Source of the DNA: Pseudomonas putida
GTDB taxonomy: Bacteria > Pseudomonadota > Gammaproteobacteria > Pseudomonadales > Pseudomonadaceae
Length of the DNA stretch: 64,000 bases
NCBI RefSeq assembly: GCF_028682635.1
Contig: NZ_JANHLK010000028.1
Coordinates: 1 to 64,000 of the forward strand
Reading direction: 5' to 3'
Positions 1-8,023 of the stretch are shown here, piece after piece. A program made the translations under genes and the position numbers. Positions within the stretch are counted from its first letter, which is position 1. Every line of letters begins with the position of its first letter. The notes beneath the pieces are model-generated. The model was given only the letters and a program-made list of their open reading frames with translations, made no database searches and was not told the origin of the DNA.

Positions 1-1
1 A

Positions 2-85
2 AAGCTGTCCGGGTATGGCAAGGACATGTCGATGTATGGGCTGGAGGATTACACCGTTGTCAGGCATGTGATGTTCAAGCACTGA
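2..85 (+). CDS. C-terminal fragment of an aldehyde dehydrogenase, gamma-aminobutyraldehyde dehydrogenase-like
   Basis: The first 84 bases read in one frame as the last 27 residues of a protein and end in TGA; the rest lies upstream of the window. The tail contains SGYGKDMSMYGLEDYT and ends in VMFKH. This closely resembles the C-terminus of PatD/YdcW-type aminobutyraldehyde dehydrogenases, which oxidise 4-aminobutanal to GABA in putrescine breakdown. The family call rests on this short tail only. The amino acid permease 226 bases downstream on the same strand would fit a polyamine/GABA context, but that link is inference. Confidence 0.7.
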   Translation, partial: KLSGYGKDMSMYGLEDYTVVRHVMFKH

Positions 86-90
86 AAAGC

Positions 91-156
91 ATCGCCAGCA
101 GGCTGGTTCCCACAATTTGGAATGCATTTCCCTGTGGGAGCCAGCCTGCTGGCGAT
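91..156. repeat. REP inverted pair (family C)
   Basis: Two 23-base arms face each other: ATCGCCAGCAGGCTGGTTCC plus CAC at 91-113, and its near reverse complement at 134-156. They can fold into one long hairpin. The same arm sequence recurs at 46771-46845. The element sits just after the dehydrogenase stop codon, the usual place for pseudomonad REP elements. Confidence 0.85.
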
Positions 157-311
157 TGCGTCACCTCGGTTTCAAGGTCGAAACCGGCATTAGGCACCAC
201 CAGGTTCCAGACCAAAGAAATCAAAACAATAACCACCGACCCGGGCGGCGCCTCCAAGCCCCGTCACGGTCTCGGGCATCCGAAATCTGCCGATTTTCCG
301 GAGAAACACAC

Positions 312-1796
312 ATGAGTGCATCACCCGATCTCTCGTCCGCCATCGCCGACAGCGACGCCGAGCAGCTGCGAAAACTGGGCTACACGTCCAACTTCAATCG
401 CAGCATGAGCCTGTGGGAAAACTTCGCCCTGGGCTTCACCTATCTCTCTCCGGTCGTAGGGGTCTATACCCTCTTCGGCCTGTGCCTCGCCGCCGGCGGG
501 CCGCCGATGTTCTGGGCCTACCTGCTGGTCGGGTGCGGCCAGTTGCTGGTGTGCCTGATCTTTGGTGAAGTGGTTTCGCAGTTCCCGATTTCCGGTGGCG
601 TATACCCGTGGGCGCGTCGCCTGGTGGGCAAGCGCTGGGCGTGGATGGTCGGCTGGATCTACTCCATCGCCCTGTGCGTGACCATTGCCGCCGTAGCCGT
701 CGGCGCCGGCCCGTACCTGGCCGCCATGCTCGGTTTTGAACCGAGCAACAACACCAACATCATCATTGCCCTGGTACTGACGCTGTTCGCCACCCTGGTC
801 AACCTCAGCGGCACCAAGGTGCTGGCGCGCATTGCCATGTTCGGCTTCCTCTGCGAACTGGTGGGTGCGGTGATCGTCGGTGTCTACCTGCTGGTCTTCG
901 AACGCCATCAGTCGATCAGCGTGCTGTTCAACACCTTCGACATCAGCGTCAACGGCTCGTACCTGCCGGCCTTCCTCACTGCATCGCTGGCGGGGATGTT
1001 CCTGTACTACGGCTTCGAGGCCTGCGGCGACGTAGCCGAAGAAACCCCGAACCCGAGCAAGCAGATCCCGGTGGCCATGCGCATGACCATCTACATCGGC
1101 GGCGTGGCGGCGATGTTCGCCTGCCTGGCGCTGATCCTCGCCGTACCGGACATGCAAGCGGTGATCGATGGCACCGACAAGGACCCGGTCGGCACCATCC
1201 TCAACAATGCCTTCGGCCCGGTCGGTTCGAAAATGGTGATGGGCGTGGTGATGATTTCCTTCATCTCCTGCGTCATCAGCCTGCAAGCGGCGGCGAGTCG
1301 CCTGCTGTATTCCTACGCCCGGGACGAAATGGTCATCGGCAGCCGACTGCTGAAGAAGATTTCCCCTACCACCCAGGTTCCGGTTGCGGCACTGTTCGTG
1401 TCCGGCGTCCTGCCGGCGCTGATCATCATCCTCGGCTTCTTCCTGCAGGACGCGGTCGCCACCATCGTCAGCTTCGCCGCCATCGGTATTTACCTGGCTT
1501 TCCAGATGATCGTGCTCGCAGCGCTGTACGCCCGCCTCAAAGGCTGGAAACCCAGCGGCAAATTTACCCTCGGCGCCTGGGGCTGGGCAGTGAACATCGG
1601 CGCGCTGGTCTATGGCGTCGGCGCGATCATCAACATGGCCTGGCCACGGACCCCGGACGCCGCGTGGTACATCAACTACGCCATGGTCCTGAGTACCGCC
1701 ATCGTCATCGGCCTGGGGTTGCTCTACATGTGGATTGCCAAGCCGTATGACCACGGTAAGGCGCCTGCCGGGGATGCGTGGAAAGTCAGTCGCTAA
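312..1796 (+). CDS. APC-superfamily amino acid/amine permease
   Basis: This 494-residue polytopic inner-membrane protein has about twelve hydrophobic segments. The N-terminal FNRSMSLWENFALGF stretch (about residues 28-42) with SPVVG following is characteristic of the APC amino acid/choline transporter branch (GABA and choline permease relatives). FPISGGVYPWARRL lies at about 91-104, and the loop GFEACGDVAEETPNPS is the conserved cytoplasmic APC motif. The ATG at 312 was chosen because GGAG lies 9 bases upstream and the longer upstream reading runs through REP DNA without membrane character. Substrate is unknown; GABA or a polyamine-derived compound is suggested only by the dehydrogenase upstream. 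Confidence 0.85.
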   Translation: MSASPDLSSAIADSDAEQLRKLGYTSNFNRSMSLWENFALGFTYLSPVVGVYTLFGLCLAAGGPPMFWAYLLVGCGQLLVCLIFGEVVSQFPISGGVYPWARRLVGKRWAWMVGWIYSIALCVTIAAVAVGAGPYLAAMLGFEPSNNTNIIIALVLTLFATLVNLSGTKVLARIAMFGFLCELVGAVIVGVYLLVFERHQSISVLFNTFDISVNGSYLPAFLTASLAGMFLYYGFEACGDVAEETPNPSKQIPVAMRMTIYIGGVAAMFACLALILAVPDMQAVIDGTDKDPVGTILNNAFGPVGSKMVMGVVMISFISCVISLQAAASRLLYSYARDEMVIGSRLLKKISPTTQVPVAALFVSGVLPALIIILGFFLQDAVATIVSFAAIGIYLAFQMIVLAALYARLKGWKPSGKFTLGAWGWAVNIGALVYGVGAIINMAWPRTPDAAWYINYAMVLSTAIVIGLGLLYMWIAKPYDHGKAPAGDAWKVSR

Positions 1797-1805
1797 CGGA
1801 AGTTG

Positions 1806-1829
1806 CCCCGGTGCCAACAGGTACCGGGG
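1806..1829 (+). terminator. hairpin after the permease gene
   Basis: A 10-bp stem (CCCCGGTGCC with GGTACCGGGG, one G-T pair) and a 4-base loop lie 10 bases after the permease stop. Only a short U-rich tail follows, so it may be an intrinsic terminator of modest strength or an mRNA-stabilising hairpin. Confidence 0.6.
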
Positions 1830-1928
1830 TTCATCGAGCCTGCAACAGGCAAGCATTTCGAAACAGTTCCTCGCTACCTGCGAATGTTTACCCGGCTAGA
1901 GTTTCCTCAACCACGCACGCGGTATCGG

Positions 1929-1983
1929 TTGACGATAGACGCAACAGAGCTTAGGGTGTTTACGTCGTTTACAGCGTATACAC
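1929..1983 (+). promoter_or_regulatory. promoter and palindromic operator of the toxin-antitoxin pair
   Basis: A -35-like TTGACG (1929-1934) and a -10-like TAGGGT (1952-1957) are 17 bases apart. Overlapping the -10 and start region is a near-perfect dyad: GTGTTTACG (1956-1964), a 10-base spacer, then CGTATACAC (1975-1983), with one mismatch between arms. Ribbon-helix-helix antitoxins usually repress their own promoter through such palindromes. That this site is bound by the downstream antitoxin is inference. Confidence 0.6.
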
Positions 1984-1999
1984 CTTTAGGAGAGCCACC

Positions 2000-2248
2000 A
2001 TGGCCTCGCCCGTTTTGTCTTTTCGTGTCGAAGAACTTCTGGCCCAACAGCTGGATCAGCTGGCAGCGGCCACTGACCGCGACCGTCAGTACCACCTCAA
2101 GCGTGCACTGGTTCGATACGTGGAAGCCGAGTCCTGGCATCTGCAAGCCATCAGCGACGGCATAGCCGATGCCGATGCCGGAAAACTGACCGATCTGGAC
2201 GCCGTGAAGGCTAAGTGGGCAAAACGTGCCGAGCGTAGTACTGACTGA
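2000..2248 (+). CDS. ribbon-helix-helix antitoxin of a type II toxin-antitoxin pair
   Basis: This is an 82-residue acidic protein. Its short N-terminal strand SPVLSFRVEE, followed by two helices, fits the CopG/RHH DNA-binding fold. The C-terminal half, with IADADAGKLTDLDAVKAKW, resembles the toxin-wrapping tail of ParD/RelB-type antitoxins. AGGAG precedes the ATG by 8 bases. The gene overlaps the toxin gene by 23 bases, the classic antitoxin-first arrangement with translational coupling. It should neutralise the toxin and, with it, repress the promoter at 1929-1983. The exact RHH subfamily cannot be named from sequence alone. Confidence 0.82.
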   Translation: MASPVLSFRVEELLAQQLDQLAAATDRDRQYHLKRALVRYVEAESWHLQAISDGIADADAGKLTDLDAVKAKWAKRAERSTD

Positions 2249-2516
2249 GAAAGCCGAAAGCGACCTGAATGCCATCCATGAGCATTACCGAGAGGTCGTA
2301 GGCGCGAGTAGTGCCATCGAAATCATTGCAACCATGCTGCAATCTTTTCGGCAGTTGGAGCAGTTTCCCGGTTCAGGCAGGCCCTCCGTCATGCCTGATG
2401 TCCGAGAGTTAGTGCTTGGCCGTTATCCCTTCATTGCCCCGTATCGATTTGCCAATGGCCAGATACAGGTGTTGAGAGTGCTGCATCAGCGCTCCGAACG
2501 CTCTGAGGATTGGTAG
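2226..2516 (+). CDS. ParE/RelE-family toxin
   Basis: This 96-residue protein starts at GTG inside the antitoxin gene. The N-terminal VVLTEKAESDLNAIHEHY matches the first strand and helix of ParE/RelE toxins. The middle segment QLEQFPGSGRPS and the later RELVLGRYPFIAPYRF follow the family pattern (FPxxGRP, then RxL.. YPF.. YR). The C-terminal VLRVLHQRSE is the usual last strand and basic tail. ParE members poison DNA gyrase, while RelE members cleave mRNA in the ribosome; the FPGSGRP and LHQR features lean to ParE, but the target is not proven. Confidence 0.85.
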   Translation: MPSVVLTEKAESDLNAIHEHYREVVGASSAIEIIATMLQSFRQLEQFPGSGRPSVMPDVRELVLGRYPFIAPYRFANGQIQVLRVLHQRSERSEDW

Positions 2517-2569
2517 AGGGGAGAACATCCAGCCGCGGCAAAGTTGCCGCGACTGAAGGTTCTATTTCT

Positions 2570-2755
2570 TCAAAACCGCGAAACACTGCGCATCGCATCC
2601 ACCAGATAACGCATCGCAATGCGGTCACTCTCCGACAACTCCCGATAGCGTTCCACCAACTTAATCTCCTCGCTATTGAGCCGACGTCTTCGCCGGCCAG
2701 TAGACAGGCACGCAAAGATTCCCAGGATTTCGGTGATGCCTTGTACTTTCGACAT
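2570..2755 (-). CDS. small protein of unknown function
   Basis: This reading frame encodes 61 codons with a good start: AAGGA lies 8 bases before the ATG. The protein has a hydrophobic N-terminal part (ITEILGIFACLS), a basic run (GRRRRR), and a C-terminal helix-rich segment (LVERYRELSESDRIAMRYL). The last segment resembles the tail found after the HTH in some short phage-type repressors, yet no HTH is present, so this could be a remnant or a free-standing small protein. It is convergent with the toxin gene. I do not recognise a family; codon content and RBS are the reasons for keeping it. Confidence 0.5.
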   Translation of the reverse strand: MSKVQGITEILGIFACLSTGRRRRRLNSEEIKLVERYRELSESDRIAMRYLVDAMRSVSRF

Positions 2756-3167
2756 GGACGATGTCCTTCTCTACGTCAAAGAAAACTTCAGAAACCGCAT
2801 CGCCCTACCCCTTTTCAGCGGCCACCCTGTGCCCGCTGAAGCCACCGGCCCGAAGGGCAGAAACCGGTCATGTCCATAGAATAGGAATTATCCGGGCGCT
2901 GAAAAGCGGTTTTTAGAGTAATTAGTCAAAAAAAGCAGAAATGCCCTCTAAATCAGAATCTGCTGTCGGAAACGTTAACCGACATCTCTTGTTTCATTGC
3001 CGCGCCATCGTCACGCCATCAATCATTTTTTCTGCACAACCGAACGGTTTAAGCTATTCGTTATCTGTTTAAAGGCAGTTGCGTTTGGCCGAAGGCATGT
3101 CCGAACCGATATTCTTGATCCAGCAGTGCCAGGAACGGCGCGGGATCGTTCACGACAGGTTGTACTT
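2756..3167. other. gene-free region upstream of opgD
   Basis: About 410 bases lie between the divergent small gene and opgD. The stretch around 2880-3060 is visibly richer in A and T than the surroundings. It holds the dyad at 2964-2984 and a short palindrome AACCGAACGGTT near 3040. I could not pick a convincing sigma70 promoter; no reading frame in it looks coding. Confidence 0.6.
2964..2984. promoter_or_regulatory. possible operator upstream of opgD
   Basis: TGTCGG (2964-2969) and CCGACA (2979-2984) flank a 9-base core AAACGTTAA. The centre, GGAAACGTTAACC, is reminiscent of LacI/GalR-type operators but the core is not symmetric. It lies about 185 bases before the opgD start. This is a pattern only; a chance dyad is possible. 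Confidence 0.3.
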
Positions 3168-4793
3168 ATGCATCGCAGGAATTTGCTCAAAGCCTCCATG
3201 GCCATTGCGGCCTACACCGGTTTGTCGGCCACCGGCCTGCTCGCTGCCCAAGCCTGGGCAAGCAATGGCACGGCGGATGGCGAGGCTCAGGCGTTCGACT
3301 TCGAAGCGCTGAAGGCCCAGGCCAAGCAACTGGCCAGCAATCGCTACCAGGACACCAAGCAGGTGCTGCCGCCCACCCTGGCGACCATGACCCCCCAGAA
3401 CTTCAACGCCATTCGCTATGACGGCAAGCATTCGTTGTGGAATGACCTGAACGGTCAGCTGGATGTGCAGTTTTTCCATGTCGGCATGGGTTTCCGCCAG
3501 CCGGTGCGCATGTACAGCGTCGATACCAAGACCCGCATGGCCCGCGAAGTGCATTTCCGCCCTTCGTTGTTCAACTATGAAAATACCTCGGTCGATACCC
3601 AACAGCTCAAGGGCGACCTGGGCTTTTCCGGGTTCAAGCTGTTCAAGGCGCCGGAACTGGACAAACACGACGTGGTGTCTTTCCTCGGCGCCAGCTATTT
3701 CCGCGCCGTAGACGCCAGCGGCCAGTACGGTCTGTCGGCCCGCGGCCTGGCCATCGACACCTATGCCAAGAAGCGCGAAGAATTCCCCGACTTCACCAAG
3801 TTCTGGTTCGAGACGCCAGGCAAGGACAGCACGCGCTTCGTGGTCTACGCCCTGCTCGACTCGCCGAGCGCCACCGGTGCCTACCGTTTTGACATCGATT
3901 GCCAGGCCGAGCGCGTGGTGATGGAGGTCGACGCCCATGTCAACGCGCGCACCGCCATCGAACAACTGGGCATCGCGCCGATGACCAGCATGTTCAGTTG
4001 CGGCACCCACGAGCGCCGCATGTGCGACACCATTCACCCGCAGATCCACGACTCAGATCGCCTGGCGATGTGGCGGGGCAACGGCGAGTGGATCTGCCGC
4101 CCGCTGAACAACCCGGCCACCCTGCAATTCAACGCCTTCACCGACAAGGACCCGAAAGGTTTCGGCCTGGTGCAGGCCGATCACGAGTTCGCCAGCTATC
4201 AGGACACCGTTGACTGGTACAGCCGACGCCCGAGCCTGTGGGTCGAACCAACGACCGCGTGGGGTGAAGGCTCAATCGATCTGCTGGAAATTCCTACCAC
4301 CGGCGAGACCCTCGATAACATCGTGGCCTTCTGGACCCCGAAAAAACCGGTCGCGGCCGGCGACTCGTTGAACTACGGCTACAAACTCTACTGGAGCGCC
4401 TTGCCGCCCGTCGGCACGCCGCTGGCACGGGTCAACGCGACCCGGTCGGGTATGGGCGGTTTCACCGAAGGTTGGGCACCGGGCGAGCATTATCCGGAAG
4501 TCTGGGCCCGCCGTTTTGCCGTGGACTTCAACGGAGGCGGTCTGGATCGTCTGCCGGCGGGGACCGGCATCGAACCGGTGGTCACCTGTTCCAACGGCGA
4601 GGTGAAGGAGTTCAACGTGCTGGTGCTCGATGACATCAAGGGCTATCGCATCACCTTTGACTGGTACCCGACCAACGACAGTGTCGAGCCGGTGGAGCTG
4701 CGCCTGTTCATCCGCACCAATGACCGGACGCTGAGTGAGACCTGGTTGTACCAGTACTTCCCGCCGGCACCGGACAAGCGCAAATATACTTGA
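3168..4793 (+). CDS. opgD: glucan biosynthesis protein D, Tat-exported
   Basis: This 541-residue periplasmic protein belongs to the OpgG/OpgD (MdoG/MdoD) family, which shapes the backbone and branching of osmoregulated periplasmic glucans. The N-terminus has a twin-arginine signal: RRNLLKAS at residues 3-10, then a hydrophobic stretch and AQAWA before the mature part. Family-typical segments include FNAIRYDGKHSLW and FHVGMGFRQPVRMY, and the C-terminal glucan-type domain ends in WLYQYFPPAP. The ATG at 3168 was preferred over the longer upstream reading because it places the RR motif at the very N-terminus. Length matches MdoD. It stands alone here, without opgG/opgH. Confidence 0.93.
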   Translation: MHRRNLLKASMAIAAYTGLSATGLLAAQAWASNGTADGEAQAFDFEALKAQAKQLASNRYQDTKQVLPPTLATMTPQNFNAIRYDGKHSLWNDLNGQLDVQFFHVGMGFRQPVRMYSVDTKTRMAREVHFRPSLFNYENTSVDTQQLKGDLGFSGFKLFKAPELDKHDVVSFLGASYFRAVDASGQYGLSARGLAIDTYAKKREEFPDFTKFWFETPGKDSTRFVVYALLDSPSATGAYRFDIDCQAERVVMEVDAHVNARTAIEQLGIAPMTSMFSCGTHERRMCDTIHPQIHDSDRLAMWRGNGEWICRPLNNPATLQFNAFTDKDPKGFGLVQADHEFASYQDTVDWYSRRPSLWVEPTTAWGEGSIDLLEIPTTGETLDNIVAFWTPKKPVAAGDSLNYGYKLYWSALPPVGTPLARVNATRSGMGGFTEGWAPGEHYPEVWARRFAVDFNGGGLDRLPAGTGIEPVVTCSNGEVKEFNVLVLDDIKGYRITFDWYPTNDSVEPVELRLFIRTNDRTLSETWLYQYFPPAPDKRKYT

Positions 4794-4800
4794 GGAAAAG

Positions 4801-4878
4801 CAAAAGATCGCAGCCTTCGGCAGCTCCTACAGGGGATCGTATTCCTCTGTAGGAGCTGCCGAAGGCTGCGATCTTTTG
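4801..4878. repeat. REP inverted pair (family B)
   Basis: Two arms of the TGTAGGAGCTGCCGAAGGCT type with GCGATCTTTTG tails face each other around a short spacer. It lies between the converging ends of opgD and the flavin oxidoreductase gene and could act as a bidirectional transcript-end hairpin. The same family occurs at 15351, 22282, 41823 and 58353. Confidence 0.88.
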
Positions 4879-4895
4879 ATCTTGAAACTCCTCAA

Positions 4896-6002
4896 TCAAT
4901 CACGCAAATCCGACTCATGAATCGGTTGGTCGCGATGGGTCGCCCGGTGATACTGCGCTGGCCATATGGCCTTGCGCCCACCCAGGTCATCGTCGGCATG
5001 CAGCGCCCAATAAGGATCACGCAACAGCTCGCGAGCGAGGAAGATGATGTCCGCCTGACAAGTGCGCAGAATATGCTCGGCCTGTGCGGGCTCGGTGATC
5101 ATGCCTACAGTGCCGGTGGCGATGCCTGACTCCTTGCGCACACGTTCGGCAAACCGGGTTTGATAACCCGGGCCCGTGGGGATTTCCGCGTTGACCGCCG
5201 TTCCGCCTGACGACACATCGATCAGGTCCACGCCGAGGTCTTTCAGGCGCCGCGCCAGCTCGACGGTTTCATCCGGGTTCCAGCCATCCTCCACCCAGTC
5301 GGTGGCCGACACCCGCACGAACAGCGGTAATTCTTCCGGCCAGACTGCCCGCACCGCTTCGGTCACTTGCAGCACCAGCCGAATTCGATTTTCGAAGGAG
5401 CCGCCATACTGGTCACGCCGCTGATTACTCAGGGGCGACAGAAACTGGTGCAGCAGATAGCCATGGGCCGCGTGCACTTCGACCACCTTGAAACCGGCGG
5501 TCAAAGCGCGTTTCGCCGCGTCGACAAAGGCCTGGATGACGTCAGCGATCTCGCCTTCGTCGAGCTGCTTGGGTTGTGTGTGCTGCGGGTCAAAGGCGAT
5601 CGGTGACGGGCCGACCGGCTGCCAGCCGCCCTCGTCGATTTTCACGCTGCCATGCTTGCCGAGCCAGGGTCGATAGGTACTGGCCTTGCGGCCGGCATGG
5701 GCCAGCTGGATGCCGGCGACGGCGCCCTGAGCGGCGATGAAGCGAGTGATGCGTTGCAGGGGTTCGATCTGTTCATCGTTCCACAGACCAAGATCCTGGT
5801 CGGTGATGCGCCCGTCGGCGGTAACCGCCGTGGCTTCGGTAAATACCAGGCCCGCGCCGCCGACCGCGCGGCTGCCGAGGTGGACCAGGTGCCAGTCATT
5901 GGCCAGGCCGTCGACACTCGAATACTGGCACATCGGCGATACCGCGATGCGGTTGAGCAGGGTCAATTGACGAAGGGTGTAGGGTTCAAGCAGCAGACTC
6001 AT
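4896..6002 (-). CDS. old yellow enzyme family NADH:flavin oxidoreductase, YqjM/XenA-like
   Basis: This is a 368-residue FMN-dependent ene-reductase that should reduce activated C=C bonds (enals, enones, nitro compounds). It has the YqjM-class fingerprint: SPMCQYS with Cys25, the HAGRK motif at residues 102-106 that contributes the substrate-binding histidine, VHAAHGYLLHQFLSP, and NQRRDQYGGSFENR. A TIM-barrel phosphate/FMN region follows towards the end (IIFLARELLRDPYWALH). GAGGTG lies just before the ATG. It differs enough from classical XenA that I do not give a symbol. The physiological substrate is unknown. Confidence 0.9.
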   Translation of the reverse strand: MSLLLEPYTLRQLTLLNRIAVSPMCQYSSVDGLANDWHLVHLGSRAVGGAGLVFTEATAVTADGRITDQDLGLWNDEQIEPLQRITRFIAAQGAVAGIQLAHAGRKASTYRPWLGKHGSVKIDEGGWQPVGPSPIAFDPQHTQPKQLDEGEIADVIQAFVDAAKRALTAGFKVVEVHAAHGYLLHQFLSPLSNQRRDQYGGSFENRIRLVLQVTEAVRAVWPEELPLFVRVSATDWVEDGWNPDETVELARRLKDLGVDLIDVSSGGTAVNAEIPTGPGYQTRFAERVRKESGIATGTVGMITEPAQAEHILRTCQADIIFLARELLRDPYWALHADDDLGGRKAIWPAQYHRATHRDQPIHESDLRD

Positions 6003-6201
6003 GGGGCACCTCTCAAATCAGTGGTCAGGCTCCAGGGTTCTGTTTGAGTAGTCGACGAGTGACAGGAAAAGGATGCAGCACCCGCCCCCGCGGGCAAAAA
6101 ATTGACAAGACGTCACAAGGATAATCAAGCAGTGCTTAGAGCCTAGTCGACATCGGGGGATGAGGGAGGATTCAGAGAGATTCGGTGTCGCAAAGATTGC
6201 C

Positions 6202-6253
6202 ATCGCGAGCAAGCTCGCTCCCACAGGGTTCGCTCAAATCCTGTGGGAACGAG
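6202..6253. repeat. incomplete REP pair (family A)
   Basis: A full arm (ATCGCGAGCAAGCTCGCTCC plus CAC, 6202-6224) is followed by only about half of the facing arm (GTGGGAACGAG, 6243-6253). It ends four bases before the recJ stop codon. It looks like a decayed or truncated pair. Confidence 0.75.
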
Positions 6254-6256
6254 GGG

Positions 6257-7966
6257 TCAACGCGGTTCGATGTGGGCAATCATCAGTTGAACGGTCTCAT
6301 TGCCGCGGAACTCGTTGACGTCGAGCTTGTAAGCCAATTCCACCCACTTGATCGTCGGATTCGGCCACACCTCACGATCGATCCCGAATGCAATACCGTC
6401 AAGCTTGACCGAACCGCACTCGCTGCGAAGCACCACCTTGAGGTGCCTTTCACCGACGACACGCTGCTCGACCAACTGAAACACCCCATGAAACAGCGGC
6501 TCCGGGAAGTGTTGCCCCCAAGGGCCGGCATGGCGCAAGGCGCGGGCCAGTTCCAGGTGAAACTCCTCGACCGCCAGGGTGCCGTCCGACAACAGGCGCC
6601 CGGTCAGGTCTTCGTCGCGCAATTGACGACGAACCTCGGCATCGAAGGCCTCGGCGAACAGCGGAAAATTCGCCTCCGGCAGCGTCAGGCCAGCGGCCAT
6701 GGCGTGGCCACCGTACTTGGTGATCAGGTTCGGATGCTGCGCCGCCACCACGCTCAGGGCGTCGCGGATATGAAAGCCCTGGACCGAACGCCCGGAACCC
6801 TTGAGCAAGCCGTCGCCGGCATCGGCAAAGGCGATGGTCGGGCGGAAATAACGCTCTTTCATGCGCGACGCGAGGATACCGATGACACCCTGGTGCCACT
6901 CGGGATCGAACAGGCACAAGCCAAACGGCATCGATTCCACCGGCAGATCCTTGAGCTGGGCCAGCGCCTCACGCTGCATGCCCTGCTCGATGGATTTACG
7001 GTCCTGGTTCATCCCGTCCAGCTGCGCCGCCATCTCACGGGCCAGCGCCGCGTCGTCGGTCAGCAGGCATTCGATGCCCAGGCTCATGTCATCCAGTCGT
7101 CCGGCGGCGTTGAGGCGCGGGCCGACGATAAACCCCAGGTCGGTGGAGGTGATGCGCGCATGATCACGCTTGGCCACTTCGAGAATCGCCTTGATCCCCG
7201 GTCGGGCACGTCCGGCGCGAATCCGTTCGAGGCCCTGATGCACCAGGATCCGGTTGTTGGCATCCAGCGGTACCACGTCGGCCACGCTGCCCAGCGCCAC
7301 CAGGTCGAGCAACTCGCCGATGTTCGGCTGCGGCTTGCTGGTGTACCAGCCGAGTTCGCGCAAACGCGCGCGCAAGGCCATCAGCACATAGAAGATCACC
7401 CCGACTCCGGCCAGCGCCTTGCTCGGGAAGGTGCAACCGGGCTGGTTCGGATTGACGATGGCATCGGCCAGCGGCAATTCATCGCCGGGCAAGTGGTGAT
7501 CGGTGACCAGCACGTTGAGCCCGGCCTTTTTCGCCGCGGCCACGCCTTCGACACTGGAAATGCCGTTGTCCACGGTAATCAGCAACTGAGGCTCGCGCTC
7601 CAGCGCCACCGCGACGATTTCCGGGGTCAGGCCGTAGCCGTAGTCGAACCGGTTGGGCACCAGATAGTCGACGTGCGCCGCACCCAACAGGCGCAAGCCC
7701 AGGGTGCCCACGGTACTGGCTGTCGCGCCATCGGCATCGAAGTCGCCCACGATCAGGATCCGCTGACGCTGTTCAAGCGCGGTCACCAGCAAGTCCACCG
7801 CCGCCTCGATCCCCTTGAGCTGCTGGAACGGAATCAGCCGCGCCAGGCTTTTGTCCAGTTCGGCTTCGGATAACACGCCCCGCGCGGCGTACAGCCGGGT
7901 CAGCAGCGGCGGGATATCACCGAGAAATGGCAGGGTGTCGGGCAGCAGGCGAGGTTCGATGCGCAT
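6257..7966 (-). CDS. recJ: single-stranded-DNA-specific exonuclease RecJ
   Basis: This 569-residue 5'-3' ssDNA exonuclease acts in RecF-pathway recombination and mismatch/base-excision repair. The DHH-family motifs are present: GDFDADG at residues 74-80 (motif I), ITVDNGIS near 130, and VTDHHLPG at 154-161 (the DHH motif, metal-binding). The DHHA1 nucleic-acid domain with KYGGHAMAAGLTL follows, then the OB-like C-terminal domain. The ATG at 7966 (MRIEPRLLPD) was chosen over an upstream TTG because it gives the usual pseudomonad length. yaeQ lies upstream on the same strand, 57 bases away. Confidence 0.96.
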   Translation of the reverse strand: MRIEPRLLPDTLPFLGDIPPLLTRLYAARGVLSEAELDKSLARLIPFQQLKGIEAAVDLLVTALEQRQRILIVGDFDADGATASTVGTLGLRLLGAAHVDYLVPNRFDYGYGLTPEIVAVALEREPQLLITVDNGISSVEGVAAAKKAGLNVLVTDHHLPGDELPLADAIVNPNQPGCTFPSKALAGVGVIFYVLMALRARLRELGWYTSKPQPNIGELLDLVALGSVADVVPLDANNRILVHQGLERIRAGRARPGIKAILEVAKRDHARITSTDLGFIVGPRLNAAGRLDDMSLGIECLLTDDAALAREMAAQLDGMNQDRKSIEQGMQREALAQLKDLPVESMPFGLCLFDPEWHQGVIGILASRMKERYFRPTIAFADAGDGLLKGSGRSVQGFHIRDALSVVAAQHPNLITKYGGHAMAAGLTLPEANFPLFAEAFDAEVRRQLRDEDLTGRLLSDGTLAVEEFHLELARALRHAGPWGQHFPEPLFHGVFQLVEQRVVGERHLKVVLRSECGSVKLDGIAFGIDREVWPNPTIKWVELAYKLDVNEFRGNETVQLMIAHIEPR

Positions 7967-8023
7967 GGGGTGACAGGGGCTTCTCTTCAATATGTAGGAT
8001 AAAACCGGTGAGGCCGCGACTGA

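Noticed and set aside
321..1856. A 511-codon open frame on the minus strand opposite the permease gene
   Set aside because: Its composition (rich in His, Asp, Gln, Arg, Gly) is the mirror of third-position G/C bias in the permease; there is no RBS or domain.
2510..2839. A plus-strand frame covering the small gene at 2570
   Set aside because: The frame opposes an ORF with a better RBS and has no recognisable features or start signal.
6185..7873. A 562-codon plus-strand frame opposite recJ
   Set aside because: RecJ has all catalytic motifs on the other strand; this frame shows only Arg/His/Gln-rich shadow composition.
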